The position numbers and the translations under genes were made by a program. A stretch of 22,087 bases of DNA from Alphaproteobacteria bacterium (GTDB taxonomy: Bacteria > Pseudomonadota > Alphaproteobacteria > Rhizobiales > Aestuariivirgaceae): the NCBI GenBank assembly GCA_020441605.1, contig JAGRLX010000024.1:1-22087 (forward strand), given 5' to 3'. Under the pieces are notes generated by a model that did no database searches, had not been told where the DNA came from, and saw nothing but the letters and a program-made list of their open reading frames with translations. This document shows, one piece after another, positions 1 to 6,881 of this stretch (its first letter is position 1; each line of letters opens with the position of its first letter).

Positions 1-444
1 GAATCGCTGCGGCTGGAAAAGGGCTACCGGGCCTGGGGCTCCGACATCACGCCGAACGACTCGCCCTTCCATGCGGGTCTCGGCTGGGCGGTGAAGCTCA
101 AGTCGAATCAGGACTTCATCGGCCGGCAGGCTTCCGAAAAGATCGCATCTATGCCTCTCGCCAAGATGCTGGCGGGCTTCACCACCGAGCGCGAGGACAT
201 CGTGCTCGTCGGCCGCGAGACGATCCTCCGCGACGGTGAATTCGCCGGCTACCTGACCAGCGGCGGCTATGGCTACACGGTGGGCAAGCCGATCGGCTAT
301 GGTTATGTGCGCTACGCCCTCGGCGTCGATCCCGGCTTTGTCCGGTCAGGCCATTATGAACTGGTGGTGGCCAAGGAGGTGGTCAAGGCCAAGGTCCATC
401 TCGAGCCACTCTACGATCCCAGCAACGCCCGGGTGAAGTCATGA
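1..444 (+). CDS. Dimethylglycine/sarcosine dehydrogenase-type flavoprotein, C-terminal fragment (5' end outside window)
   Basis: The frame is open from base 1 and ends at TGA 442-444, giving the last 147 residues of a longer protein. It matches the C-terminal aminomethyltransferase (GcvT and GcvT_C) half of dimethylglycine/sarcosine dehydrogenases: an R-x-E-K-G-Y-R-A-W-G-x-D-I-T motif at the start, then FIGRQA, then a small beta-barrel with GYLTSGGYGYTVGKPIGYGYV. In this family an N-terminal FAD domain oxidises the N-methyl group and this folate-binding half can pass the one-carbon unit to tetrahydrofolate. The same motifs recur in order at the end of the next gene, so the two are tandem paralogs. 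Its stop overlaps the next start by 4 bp (ATGA), indicating translational coupling. The FAD domain, and hence substrate clues, lies outside the window; dimethylglycine, sarcosine and other N-methylated amino acids are all possible. Confidence 0.88.
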   Translation, partial: ESLRLEKGYRAWGSDITPNDSPFHAGLGWAVKLKSNQDFIGRQASEKIASMPLAKMLAGFTTEREDIVLVGRETILRDGEFAGYLTSGGYGYTVGKPIGYGYVRYALGVDPGFVRSGHYELVVAKEVVKAKVHLEPLYDPSNARVKS

Positions 445-2858
445 GCTTCGCCGCCGACCGGCATGTGCAGATCCTGATCATCGGTGGCGGCGCCATCGGC
501 ACGGCGATTGCCTATCATCTGGCACGCGACGGAGCGCGGGACGTGCTGCTGGTGGAGAAGGCACAACTCACCCACGGATCGACATGGCATGCGGCCGGCC
601 TGGTGGGCCAATTGCGCTCGAAGAAGAACCTCACCCGGTTGATGCAGAACTCCGTGGCGGTGTTCGACCGCCTGGAAGACGAATCGGGCCAGGCCATTTC
701 GTGGAAGAAGGTCGGCTCGCTCAGGCTGGCCTCGAGCCCCGACCGGTGGAGCGAAATCCGCCGCTCCATGGGGCAGGCCAAGAGTTTCGGTGTCGAGTGC
801 CACTCCCTGTCGGCTGAGGAAGCCAGGGCGCATTTCCCGTACATCGATACGGCGGGCGTCGAGGGTGCCGCCTTCATTCCGGGCGACGGCCATATCGATC
901 CCTATTCGCTGACCATGGCCTATGCCAAGGCGGCGCGGACCCATGGTGCGCGGATCGAGGAAGGCGTGTGCGTCGAGGACATCGTCGTGGCCGATGGCCG
1001 GGTGCAAGGTGTCGTGACCAGCGGCGGGACGATCGCCTGCGATACGCTGGTCAATTGCGCCGGGCTATGGGCCAAGCGTGTGGGCCGCATGGCGGGAATC
1101 GATCTCGCAGCGGGCGTGGTCGAACACCAGTATTTCCTGACTGAAAAGACACTCAGTTTCGATGCGGGCCTGACAACCCTGCGCGACCCGGACAAGAATT
1201 TCTACCTGAAGCCCGATACCGGCTCCTTTGCCATCGGTGGCTGGGAAGAGGGGTCGAAGGGATTTCATCGGGGCATGCCGCCCTTCGGATTCGGGCGCGA
1301 GCTGTTTGCCGCCAACATGGAGCGGCTGGAGCTTTTTGCGTTGCCGGCGGCGGAGCGTCTGCCAATCCTGAACGAGGTGGGCATCCAGACGGTGATCAAC
1401 GGCCCCATTCCGGTGTCGGCCGACGGCGAGCCGATCATGGGGCTCGCGCCGGGGTTTGAGAACTTCTACGTCGCCTGCGGTTTCACCGCGGGTATCGCTG
1501 CCTCGGGCGGGGCGGGATTGGCCATGTCCAACCTCATCCTGCACGGGGATGCAGGCATGGACCTCTGGCCGTTCGACGTGAGGCGGTTCTCGGCGGTCCA
1601 TGCCCAGCCGCGCTATCTGGAGGAGCGGGCCGTCGAGGCCTACGCTGCCTACTACAAGATCCACTGGCCAGGGGAGGAATCCCACGCCGGCCGTGGCCTC
1701 CGGCGCTCGCCGCTGCACGAACGGCTGAAACTTTCGGGAGCAGCCTTCGGGTCCAAGATGGGATGGGAGCGGCCCAACTGGTTCGCGCCCGAGGGCGTTG
1801 CGCCAATCGATGTGCCATCCTTCGAGGGCAAGCCCAACTGGTTCGATGTGGTGGCTGCGGAACACCGGGCCATCCGCGAGCGTGTGGCACTCATCGACCA
1901 GACTTCTTTCTCGAAATTCGAGATCACCGGTCCTGGAGCGGAGGACGCGATGCAGCGGATCGCCGCCAATGACCTGGGTGGCGCGCCGGGCAAGGCCGTC
2001 TATACCCAGCTGTGCAACGTGCGCGGCGGCATCGAAGCCGACGTGACGCTGATCCATGAAGCACCCGACCGCATCCTGATGGTGACGGGATCGGGCTTCG
2101 GCGTGCGCGATGCAGGATGGGTGGCAAAGCACCTGCCGGCCTCCGTCGCAATCCGCGAGGTGACCAACAGCTTCGCCGTGCTCAACATCTGCGGGCCACG
2201 CGCCCGCGACGTGTTGCAGGCGGTCACCGACGACGATGTGTCGAACGCGGCCTTCCCCTTCCTCGGGGTGCGGCGCATCGACATCGGCCATGCGCGGGCG
2301 CTGGCGGTGCGGATCGGCTATGTGGGCGAGCTGGGCTATGAACTCTACATTCCCCAGGACTTTGCCACCCATGTCTACGAGACCCTTTGGGCAGCAGGTG
2401 AGGGCCATGGCATCGCCAATGCCGGCTATAGGGCCATCGACTCGGCCCGCATGGAGAAGGGCTATCTCTACTGGTCGGGCGACATCACGCCCGACTACAA
2501 TCCCTACGAGGCGGGGCTCGGCTTTGCCGTGGCGCTCGACAAGGGCGAGTTCATCGGGCGCCAGGCGCTGGCGAAGATCAAGGCGGAGGGAGTCACACGC
2601 AAGCTCTGCTCCTTCACCATCGAGGGCTTCGCGCCGCTCCACGGCGGCGAGGCCATCCTGTCGGGCGGCGAGGTGGTGGGCTCGACGTCGAGCGTGGGCT
2701 TTGGCCATACGCTCGGCAAGACCATCGCCTTCGGCTATGTGCCAGCCGCCGTGGCCGGCGAACGGGACTTCGCGATCGAAGCCTTCGGCAAGGCCTATGC
2801 AGCACGGCGCGGGCCCCGCTGCCTCTATGACGCGAAGATGGAACGCTTGAGGGGGTGA
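441..2858 (+). CDS. FAD-dependent dimethylglycine/sarcosine dehydrogenase family protein with GcvT domains
   Basis: This 805-residue protein has the full-length architecture of mitochondrial dimethylglycine and sarcosine dehydrogenases. A DAO-type Rossmann FAD domain comes first (IIGGGAIG at residues 13-20), then a short FAO_M linker domain near residues 370-425, a folate-binding GcvT domain from about 430 to 690, and a GcvT_C barrel to the end. STWHAAG at residues 47-53 contains His50, at the position that carries covalent FAD in animal DMGDH/SDH. GDGHIDPYSLTMA is also shared with DMGDH. The expected reaction is oxidative N-demethylation, with the methyl group ending as formaldehyde or 5,10-methylene-THF. 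The ATG at 441 is chosen because it sits in an ATGA overlap with the upstream gene and starts directly before the FAD motif. The stop overlaps the kinase start (GTGA). Family is secure; the substrate is not, since dimethylglycine, sarcosine and other N-methyl amino acids all fit. Confidence 0.93.
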   Translation: MSFAADRHVQILIIGGGAIGTAIAYHLARDGARDVLLVEKAQLTHGSTWHAAGLVGQLRSKKNLTRLMQNSVAVFDRLEDESGQAISWKKVGSLRLASSPDRWSEIRRSMGQAKSFGVECHSLSAEEARAHFPYIDTAGVEGAAFIPGDGHIDPYSLTMAYAKAARTHGARIEEGVCVEDIVVADGRVQGVVTSGGTIACDTLVNCAGLWAKRVGRMAGIDLAAGVVEHQYFLTEKTLSFDAGLTTLRDPDKNFYLKPDTGSFAIGGWEEGSKGFHRGMPPFGFGRELFAANMERLELFALPAAERLPILNEVGIQTVINGPIPVSADGEPIMGLAPGFENFYVACGFTAGIAASGGAGLAMSNLILHGDAGMDLWPFDVRRFSAVHAQPRYLEERAVEAYAAYYKIHWPGEESHAGRGLRRSPLHERLKLSGAAFGSKMGWERPNWFAPEGVAPIDVPSFEGKPNWFDVVAAEHRAIRERVALIDQTSFSKFEITGPGAEDAMQRIAANDLGGAPGKAVYTQLCNVRGGIEADVTLIHEAPDRILMVTGSGFGVRDAGWVAKHLPASVAIREVTNSFAVLNICGPRARDVLQAVTDDDVSNAAFPFLGVRRIDIGHARALAVRIGYVGELGYELYIPQDFATHVYETLWAAGEGHGIANAGYRAIDSARMEKGYLYWSGDITPDYNPYEAGLGFAVALDKGEFIGRQALAKIKAEGVTRKLCSFTIEGFAPLHGGEAILSGGEVVGSTSSVGFGHTLGKTIAFGYVPAAVAGERDFAIEAFGKAYAARRGPRCLYDAKMERLRG

Positions 2859-3781
2859 GGATGGACGATCAGGGGCTTTCGCAGGCACAGGAGGTCTTGC
2901 AGGCGATCGGGCTTGGCGGTGCACCCGCCGCCATCACCCGGCTCGGCGGCCTTACCAATCTGGTGTTCCGGGTGGAACAGGGAACCGACCGTTTCGTGCT
3001 GCGCATTCCAGGCAAAGGCACAGAGGAATACATCAACCGCGCCAACGAAGCCCAGGCGGCGCGCGAAGCGGCCAAGGCCGGGGTGAGCCCCGATGTTCTG
3101 CATTTTGATCCCAAGACCGGCGTGATGGTGACGCGGCTCATCGATGACGCGGTGACCATGTCGCCGGAGAGTTTCCGCGCGATCAAGGGATCGCCGGGCC
3201 GGGCGGGCAAGGTGTTTCGCAAGCTACACGAGTCGGCGGCGCGGTTCAATTTCCGCTTCGAACTGTTCAGCATGATCGACGACTATCTGAAGATCCTGGC
3301 CACCAAGGACATGACGCTTCCCGACGGCTACCACGACGTGGTGAGCGAGGCCGCGGCGGTGCGCGTCGCCCTCGACGCCCATCCCCTGCCGCTGGCGGCC
3401 TGCCATTGCGATCCGCTGTGCGAGAACTTCCTCGACGTGGGCGAGCGCATGTGGCTGGTCGACTGGGAATATTCGGGCATGAACGATCCCCTGTGGGACC
3501 TGGGCGACCTGTCGGTCGAAGGCCAGTTCGACGCGGACCAGGACGAGGAGATGATCCTGGCCTATTTCGGCGGAACGCCGAGGCCCGCCGAACTTGGCCG
3601 CATCGTCATCTACAAGGCCATGTGCGATCTGCTGTGGACCCTGTGGGGCCTCATCCAGCATGCCAACCAGAATCCGGCGGACGACTTCTGGGCCTATGCG
3701 GTCAATCGCTTCGCGCGCTGCAAGGCGCTGATGGCGACACCCGAGTTTGCCCGCCACGCGGCGGCCGTGGCCAAGGGGTGA
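2855..3781 (+). CDS. APH/choline-kinase-fold small-molecule kinase
   Basis: A 308-residue protein (306 if ATG 2861 is used instead of the coupled GTG 2855) of the aminoglycoside phosphotransferase/choline kinase superfamily. The N-lobe has ITRLGGLTNLVFRVE and RFVLRIPG, typical of LicA-like choline/ethanolamine kinases. The catalytic Brenner motif HCDPLCEN supplies His184, Asp186 and Asn191, and the metal-binding DFG-equivalent is Asp203 in LVDWEYSG, followed by NDPLWDLGDL. It should transfer the gamma-phosphate of ATP to a hydroxyl of a small amine, such as choline, ethanolamine or an amino sugar. Its GTG overlaps the stop of the DMGDH-type gene, so the two are co-translated. In that setting a choline-like or amino-alcohol substrate is attractive; with nagA downstream, an amino sugar is an alternative. 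The fold is secure, the substrate is inference. Confidence 0.87.
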   Translation: MRMDDQGLSQAQEVLQAIGLGGAPAAITRLGGLTNLVFRVEQGTDRFVLRIPGKGTEEYINRANEAQAAREAAKAGVSPDVLHFDPKTGVMVTRLIDDAVTMSPESFRAIKGSPGRAGKVFRKLHESAARFNFRFELFSMIDDYLKILATKDMTLPDGYHDVVSEAAAVRVALDAHPLPLAACHCDPLCENFLDVGERMWLVDWEYSGMNDPLWDLGDLSVEGQFDADQDEEMILAYFGGTPRPAELGRIVIYKAMCDLLWTLWGLIQHANQNPADDFWAYAVNRFARCKALMATPEFARHAAAVAKG

Positions 3782-3808
3782 CGGGCCGAAACACTCTGGA
3801 GAGCGTGG

Positions 3809-3824
3809 CGCAAGGCGCCTTGCG
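3809..3824. promoter_or_regulatory. 16-bp perfect palindrome between kinase and nagA
   Basis: CGCAAGGCGCCTTGCG reads identically on both strands. It lies in the only substantial gap of this operon (3782-3866). It could be an operator half-way through the operon or an RNA hairpin. No U-run follows, so an intrinsic terminator is unlikely. Its function is unknown. Confidence 0.4.
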
Positions 3825-3854
3825 TGATGGTGCGCGGGAGGCTTGCGAGATGGC

Positions 3855-3859
3855 AGGAG
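3855..3859 (+). promoter_or_regulatory. Shine-Dalgarno site fixing the nagA start
   Basis: AGGAG stands 7 nt before ATG 3867. It lies inside the 8-codon extension that begins at TTG 3843, so it argues for the ATG as the true start of nagA. Confidence 0.7.
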
Positions 3860-3866
3860 CGGTCAC

Positions 3867-4997
3867 ATGTCCCATGCGCTGACCGGCGTGACGATATTCG
3901 ACGGCGAGGCGATGGCCGATGGCGATACCGTCGTCATTACCGATGGGCGGGTGTCGGCTGTGATGGATCGCCGCGACCTGTCGCCGGCCATGCCCCGGCG
4001 CGACCTCGGCGGCGGCCTGCTGGCGCCGGGCTTCGTCGACATGCAGATCAATGGCGGGGGTGGCGTTCTGTTGAACGAGGATCCCACGGCGGCGGGCGTC
4101 CGGCGCATTGCCGCGGCCCATCGGCGCTTCGGCACCACCGGGCTCCTGCCGACGGTGATAACCGACGCACCGAGCGTCATGGCCAAGGCGATGGCCGCGG
4201 TCCGCGCGGCCAGGGCGGAAGGTCTCGCCAGCGTTCTCGGCCTCCATTTCGAAGGGCCGTTCATCGATTCCGAGCGCAAGGGCGCCCATGCCGCCCGTTT
4301 CATCCGTGAACTGACGGACGAGGATGCGAACATAATCGCGTCCGCCGCCTGTGGCACGGTCCTGCTGACGCTCGCGCCAAACCGGGTCCGACCGGAACTA
4401 ATCCGTGCACTGACGATACGGGGTGTGATCGTAAGCCTTGGCCATGCCGAGGCCAGCCATGCCCAATGTCAGGCGGCACTGGCGGCCGGCGCCACATGCT
4501 TCACCCACCTGTTCAATGCCATGAGCCAGGTAAACGGGCGCGAACCGGGGATGGTGGGAAGCGCGCTCGCAGACTCCGACTGCTTTGTCAGCATCATTGC
4601 CGATGGTTTCCACGTTCACGACGCGACGCTGAAGGTGGCCATCGCGGCCAAGCGCAAGGATCGCATGATACTGGTCAGCGACGCCATGCCATCGGCCGCC
4701 GGTGGCCCCGATCAGTTCGAATTGCAGGGCCGGCCCGTCACCCGCCGCGGCGGGCGGCTGGAACTCGACGACGGCACTCTGGCCGGGTCCGATCTCACCA
4801 TGGACGCGGCGGTGCGCCATTGCGTCAATCACCTGGGCATGACCGTGGCCGATGCCCTGCGTATGGCGACGCGCAATCCGGCCGCGCTGCTCGGCCGCGG
4901 CGGCGAGCTTGGGCGCATCGCGCCGGGCTATCTGGCGAATCTCGTGCATCTCGGCGAGGATCTGACGGTCAGGGAAGTGTGGACCACGGATGAGTGA
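3867..4997 (+). CDS. nagA: N-acetylglucosamine-6-phosphate deacetylase
   Basis: This 376-residue amidohydrolase-superfamily enzyme should hydrolyse N-acetylglucosamine-6-phosphate to glucosamine-6-phosphate and acetate in the cytoplasm. The expected NagA landmarks are all present in order: PGFVDMQINGGGG (55-66), the metal ligand Glu129 in HFEGPF, His193 in SLGHAEAS, His214 in THLFNAM, ADGFHVH (245-251), and the catalytic Asp272 in VSDAM. The length matches the family norm of about 380. ATG 3867 is preferred over the in-frame TTG 3843 because an AGGAG lies 7 nt before it. The gene overlaps the next start by 8 bp. No nagB, nagK or amino-sugar transporter is visible here, so its role beside N-demethylases is unclear: it may serve amino-sugar recycling, or deacetylate another N-acetyl compound. 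Confidence 0.93.
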   Translation: MSHALTGVTIFDGEAMADGDTVVITDGRVSAVMDRRDLSPAMPRRDLGGGLLAPGFVDMQINGGGGVLLNEDPTAAGVRRIAAAHRRFGTTGLLPTVITDAPSVMAKAMAAVRAARAEGLASVLGLHFEGPFIDSERKGAHAARFIRELTDEDANIIASAACGTVLLTLAPNRVRPELIRALTIRGVIVSLGHAEASHAQCQAALAAGATCFTHLFNAMSQVNGREPGMVGSALADSDCFVSIIADGFHVHDATLKVAIAAKRKDRMILVSDAMPSAAGGPDQFELQGRPVTRRGGRLELDDGTLAGSDLTMDAAVRHCVNHLGMTVADALRMATRNPAALLGRGGELGRIAPGYLANLVHLGEDLTVREVWTTDE

Positions 4998-5868
4998 CGG
5001 GCAGGGGCAAGGCATGCGGCTGGCGGGAGCCGTGACGCAGGGCAGCGGGGTGGTCAACGAGGATGGGATGGGCCATATCGCCGGACCGGAAGGGCTGGTG
5101 GCGGCCTGGGTTCTTGACGGCGTGACCGGCATCAATGACCGGCCGGCGATCGCCGCCGGCAGCGAGGCCGCCTGGCTCGTGGCGCGGGTTCATGAGCGGT
5201 TGGCGGCGCTGGCCGCACAGGACCTTGACCTTGCCCAAATCCTGGCGCGGCTGGTCGACGGGTTGATCGCCGACTGGACGGCCGCAACCCGTGACCTCGA
5301 CATTCCCGCCGGCCATGATCCGCCGGCAGCCTGCCTGCTTCTGGCCAAGCGCCACGCGGACGGCTGGAAGGTGCTGCGGCTGGGCGATTCCTGCCTGCTG
5401 GTGCGCCAAGGCACCGGCGATCACCTGGCGATGAAGGCCTCGCCGAACACGGCCTTTGACCAGTGGCTGACGCGGGAGGCGACCAAACGGCGGGCGGCCG
5501 GGCAGCATGACGTCAAGACGCTGCTTGCCGACTTCCGCCCGCAGATTGCAGCCGGCCGCCGCAAACGCAACCAGCCCGGCGGCTACAGCGTTGTCGAGGC
5601 CGACCGCGCAGCCTTGCGCCTGGCCGAGGTCATCGACCTCGGCTGGCCCCAGGCGATGTTGCTGTGCACCGACGGATTCTACCGTGCGGTCGATCACTAT
5701 GGTCTCTATGACGATGACGACCTGGTACGGGCCTGTGCCGAACCTGACGGCGTGGACAAGGTTCTGGCTCAGCTGCGGGCAGCCGAAGCCGCCGACCCCC
5801 ATTGTCTGGCCCATCCGCGCTTCAAGCCGGCCGACGATGCGACGGCGGTCATGCTCGTTTCCGCCTAA
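4990..5868 (+). CDS. PP2C-family (PPM) protein phosphatase-like protein
   Basis: A 292-residue cytoplasmic protein with the metal-binding acidic motifs of Mg/Mn-dependent PP2C phosphatases: NED at 23-25, LDGVTG with Asp43, LGDSCLLV with Asp133, LCTDGFYRAV with Asp228, and the terminal DDAT with Asp282/Asp283. These normally hold a two-metal centre that hydrolyses phosphoserine or phosphothreonine. There are no membrane segments or sensor domains. It overlaps nagA by 8 bp (ATGAGTGA) and so is almost certainly co-translated. No Hanks-type Ser/Thr kinase is visible nearby; the only kinase in the operon is the APH-fold enzyme two genes upstream. It may act on a protein target or, as some PP2C-fold enzymes might, on a small phosphate ester. 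The stop (5866-5868) abuts the stop of the convergent SRPBCC gene with no spacer. Confidence 0.85.
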   Translation: MSDGQGQGMRLAGAVTQGSGVVNEDGMGHIAGPEGLVAAWVLDGVTGINDRPAIAAGSEAAWLVARVHERLAALAAQDLDLAQILARLVDGLIADWTAATRDLDIPAGHDPPAACLLLAKRHADGWKVLRLGDSCLLVRQGTGDHLAMKASPNTAFDQWLTREATKRRAAGQHDVKTLLADFRPQIAAGRRKRNQPGGYSVVEADRAALRLAEVIDLGWPQAMLLCTDGFYRAVDHYGLYDDDDLVRACAEPDGVDKVLAQLRAAEAADPHCLAHPRFKPADDATAVMLVSA

Positions 5869-6303
5869 TCAGGCCCGGCCGTTTTCGAGCAGGTTCTTGA
5901 TCAGCACCGCTTCGAACTCATGGGAGGCGGTGAGGCGGCGCCAGCGGTCATCGTCCATGGCGGCGGCCCGCCAGGCGATGAAGGTGAGCACGCAGTGGCC
6001 GCCATCGAGACCAAGGTTGGCACCCGGCACCACGCGGACGGTGATGCGCGGCACCAGTTTGGCTGCATCCTGGCCGAGCTTGTAGTCGATCGACAGCCGG
6101 TCAGAATCTGCGTCGATCCGGACCAGGATCCTGCCGCCATCGAAAATGCTGGTGCCGGTGACCAGGCCATCGGCGGCGATGTCGGTCTCCCAGGTGCCGA
6201 AGGACCAGCGGTTGAGCTTTCCCGGATCGGCCATGAAGGCGAAGACCTCGCCGGCCGTGCGGCTCACGACAATGGAGACGACATGCGATTGCCCGGCGGT
6301 CAT
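5869..6303 (-). CDS. SRPBCC (START-like) family protein
   Basis: A 144-residue protein with the pattern of the SRPBCC/polyketide-cyclase-like fold. It opens with a beta strand, then RTAGEVFAFMADPGKLNRWSFG, where a helix precedes the conserved N-x-W position. A run of beta strands follows, ending in an amphipathic C-terminal helix (SHEFEAVLIKNLLENG). Such proteins form a hydrophobic pocket that binds or transforms small ligands; no catalytic residue can be named. It is the last gene of the minus-strand hyuA-hyuB-regulator operon. Its ATG overlaps the regulator stop (ATGA), and a GGAG stands 8 nt upstream. It may bind a pathway intermediate, but this is inferred from position only. Confidence 0.75.
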   Translation of the reverse strand: MTAGQSHVVSIVVSRTAGEVFAFMADPGKLNRWSFGTWETDIAADGLVTGTSIFDGGRILVRIDADSDRLSIDYKLGQDAAKLVPRITVRVVPGANLGLDGGHCVLTFIAWRAAAMDDDRWRRLTASHEFEAVLIKNLLENGRA

Positions 6304-6881
6304 TTCGGTGGCTCCGTGGTGGCGACAACGAGAATGGTGACCGGCTTGCCGTCGGCAGACAGATAGGCGTGGCCCATGTTGCTGTCGAAATAGAGGCTGT
6401 CGCCCGGCTCGAGGGTCAGGGGTTCATAGAATTCCGAGACGAAGGAGAGCTGGCCCGTCAGCACATGGAGAAATTCCTCGCCCTCGTGCTGGGACAATCC
6501 GCCGGCCTCTTCCAGTGTCCCTAGGGTCACGGTGTTGATCGCCGGGTGCATCTTCTTATTGGCGATGTCGGTGCAGAGCACCTGGGCATCGTAACGCGCG
6601 GTGGAGAGCGCCAGGCCCTCGCCCTTGCGGCTGACCGAGCGGATGCCATGGGCAATGGGCTTGGGGCCTTCCTCGAAGAAGGCGGTGATGTCCACGCCCA
6701 TGGCCTTGGCGAGTTGATAGAGGTGATGGGCGCTGACCAGGGTCTGGCCATTCTCGACCCGCGACAGGGTGGCCTCGGAGGCACCGGTCACACGGGCGAG
6801 ATCAGCCAACGACAGGTCGCGCTCCTTTCGGAGCGCCTTCAGGCGCGGACCGATGGCGAGGGCGGCTTCAGGCCGGTTCAT
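6300..6881 (-). CDS. XRE-family regulator with C-terminal cupin domain
   Basis: This 193-residue protein joins an N-terminal HTH_3 domain (about 12-68; the helix-turn-helix covers LSLADLARVTGASEATLSRV) to a C-terminal cupin (about 112-188). The cupin has HEGEEFLHVLTG with His132, Glu136 and His139, and His171 in the second motif. This is the layout of the PuuR/SutR-type regulators, which sense a small ligand in the cupin and usually repress nearby amine or amino-acid catabolism genes. The start lies 14 bp inside the end of hyuB and has no clear Shine-Dalgarno, so translation is probably coupled. It likely controls its own operon and the divergent kynureninase operon through the palindrome at 10636-10649, but this is inferred from layout. 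Confidence 0.9.
   Translation of the reverse strand: MNRPEAALAIGPRLKALRKERDLSLADLARVTGASEATLSRVENGQTLVSAHHLYQLAKAMGVDITAFFEEGPKPIAHGIRSVSRKGEGLALSTARYDAQVLCTDIANKKMHPAINTVTLGTLEEAGGLSQHEGEEFLHVLTGQLSFVSEFYEPLTLEPGDSLYFDSNMGHAYLSADGKPVTILVVATTEPPK

Noticed and set aside
1065..2924. A 619-codon minus-strand open frame opposite the DMGDH-type gene
   Set aside because: It is a shadow caused by strong third-position GC bias; its translation shows no recognisable domain, while the plus-strand protein has clear family motifs throughout.
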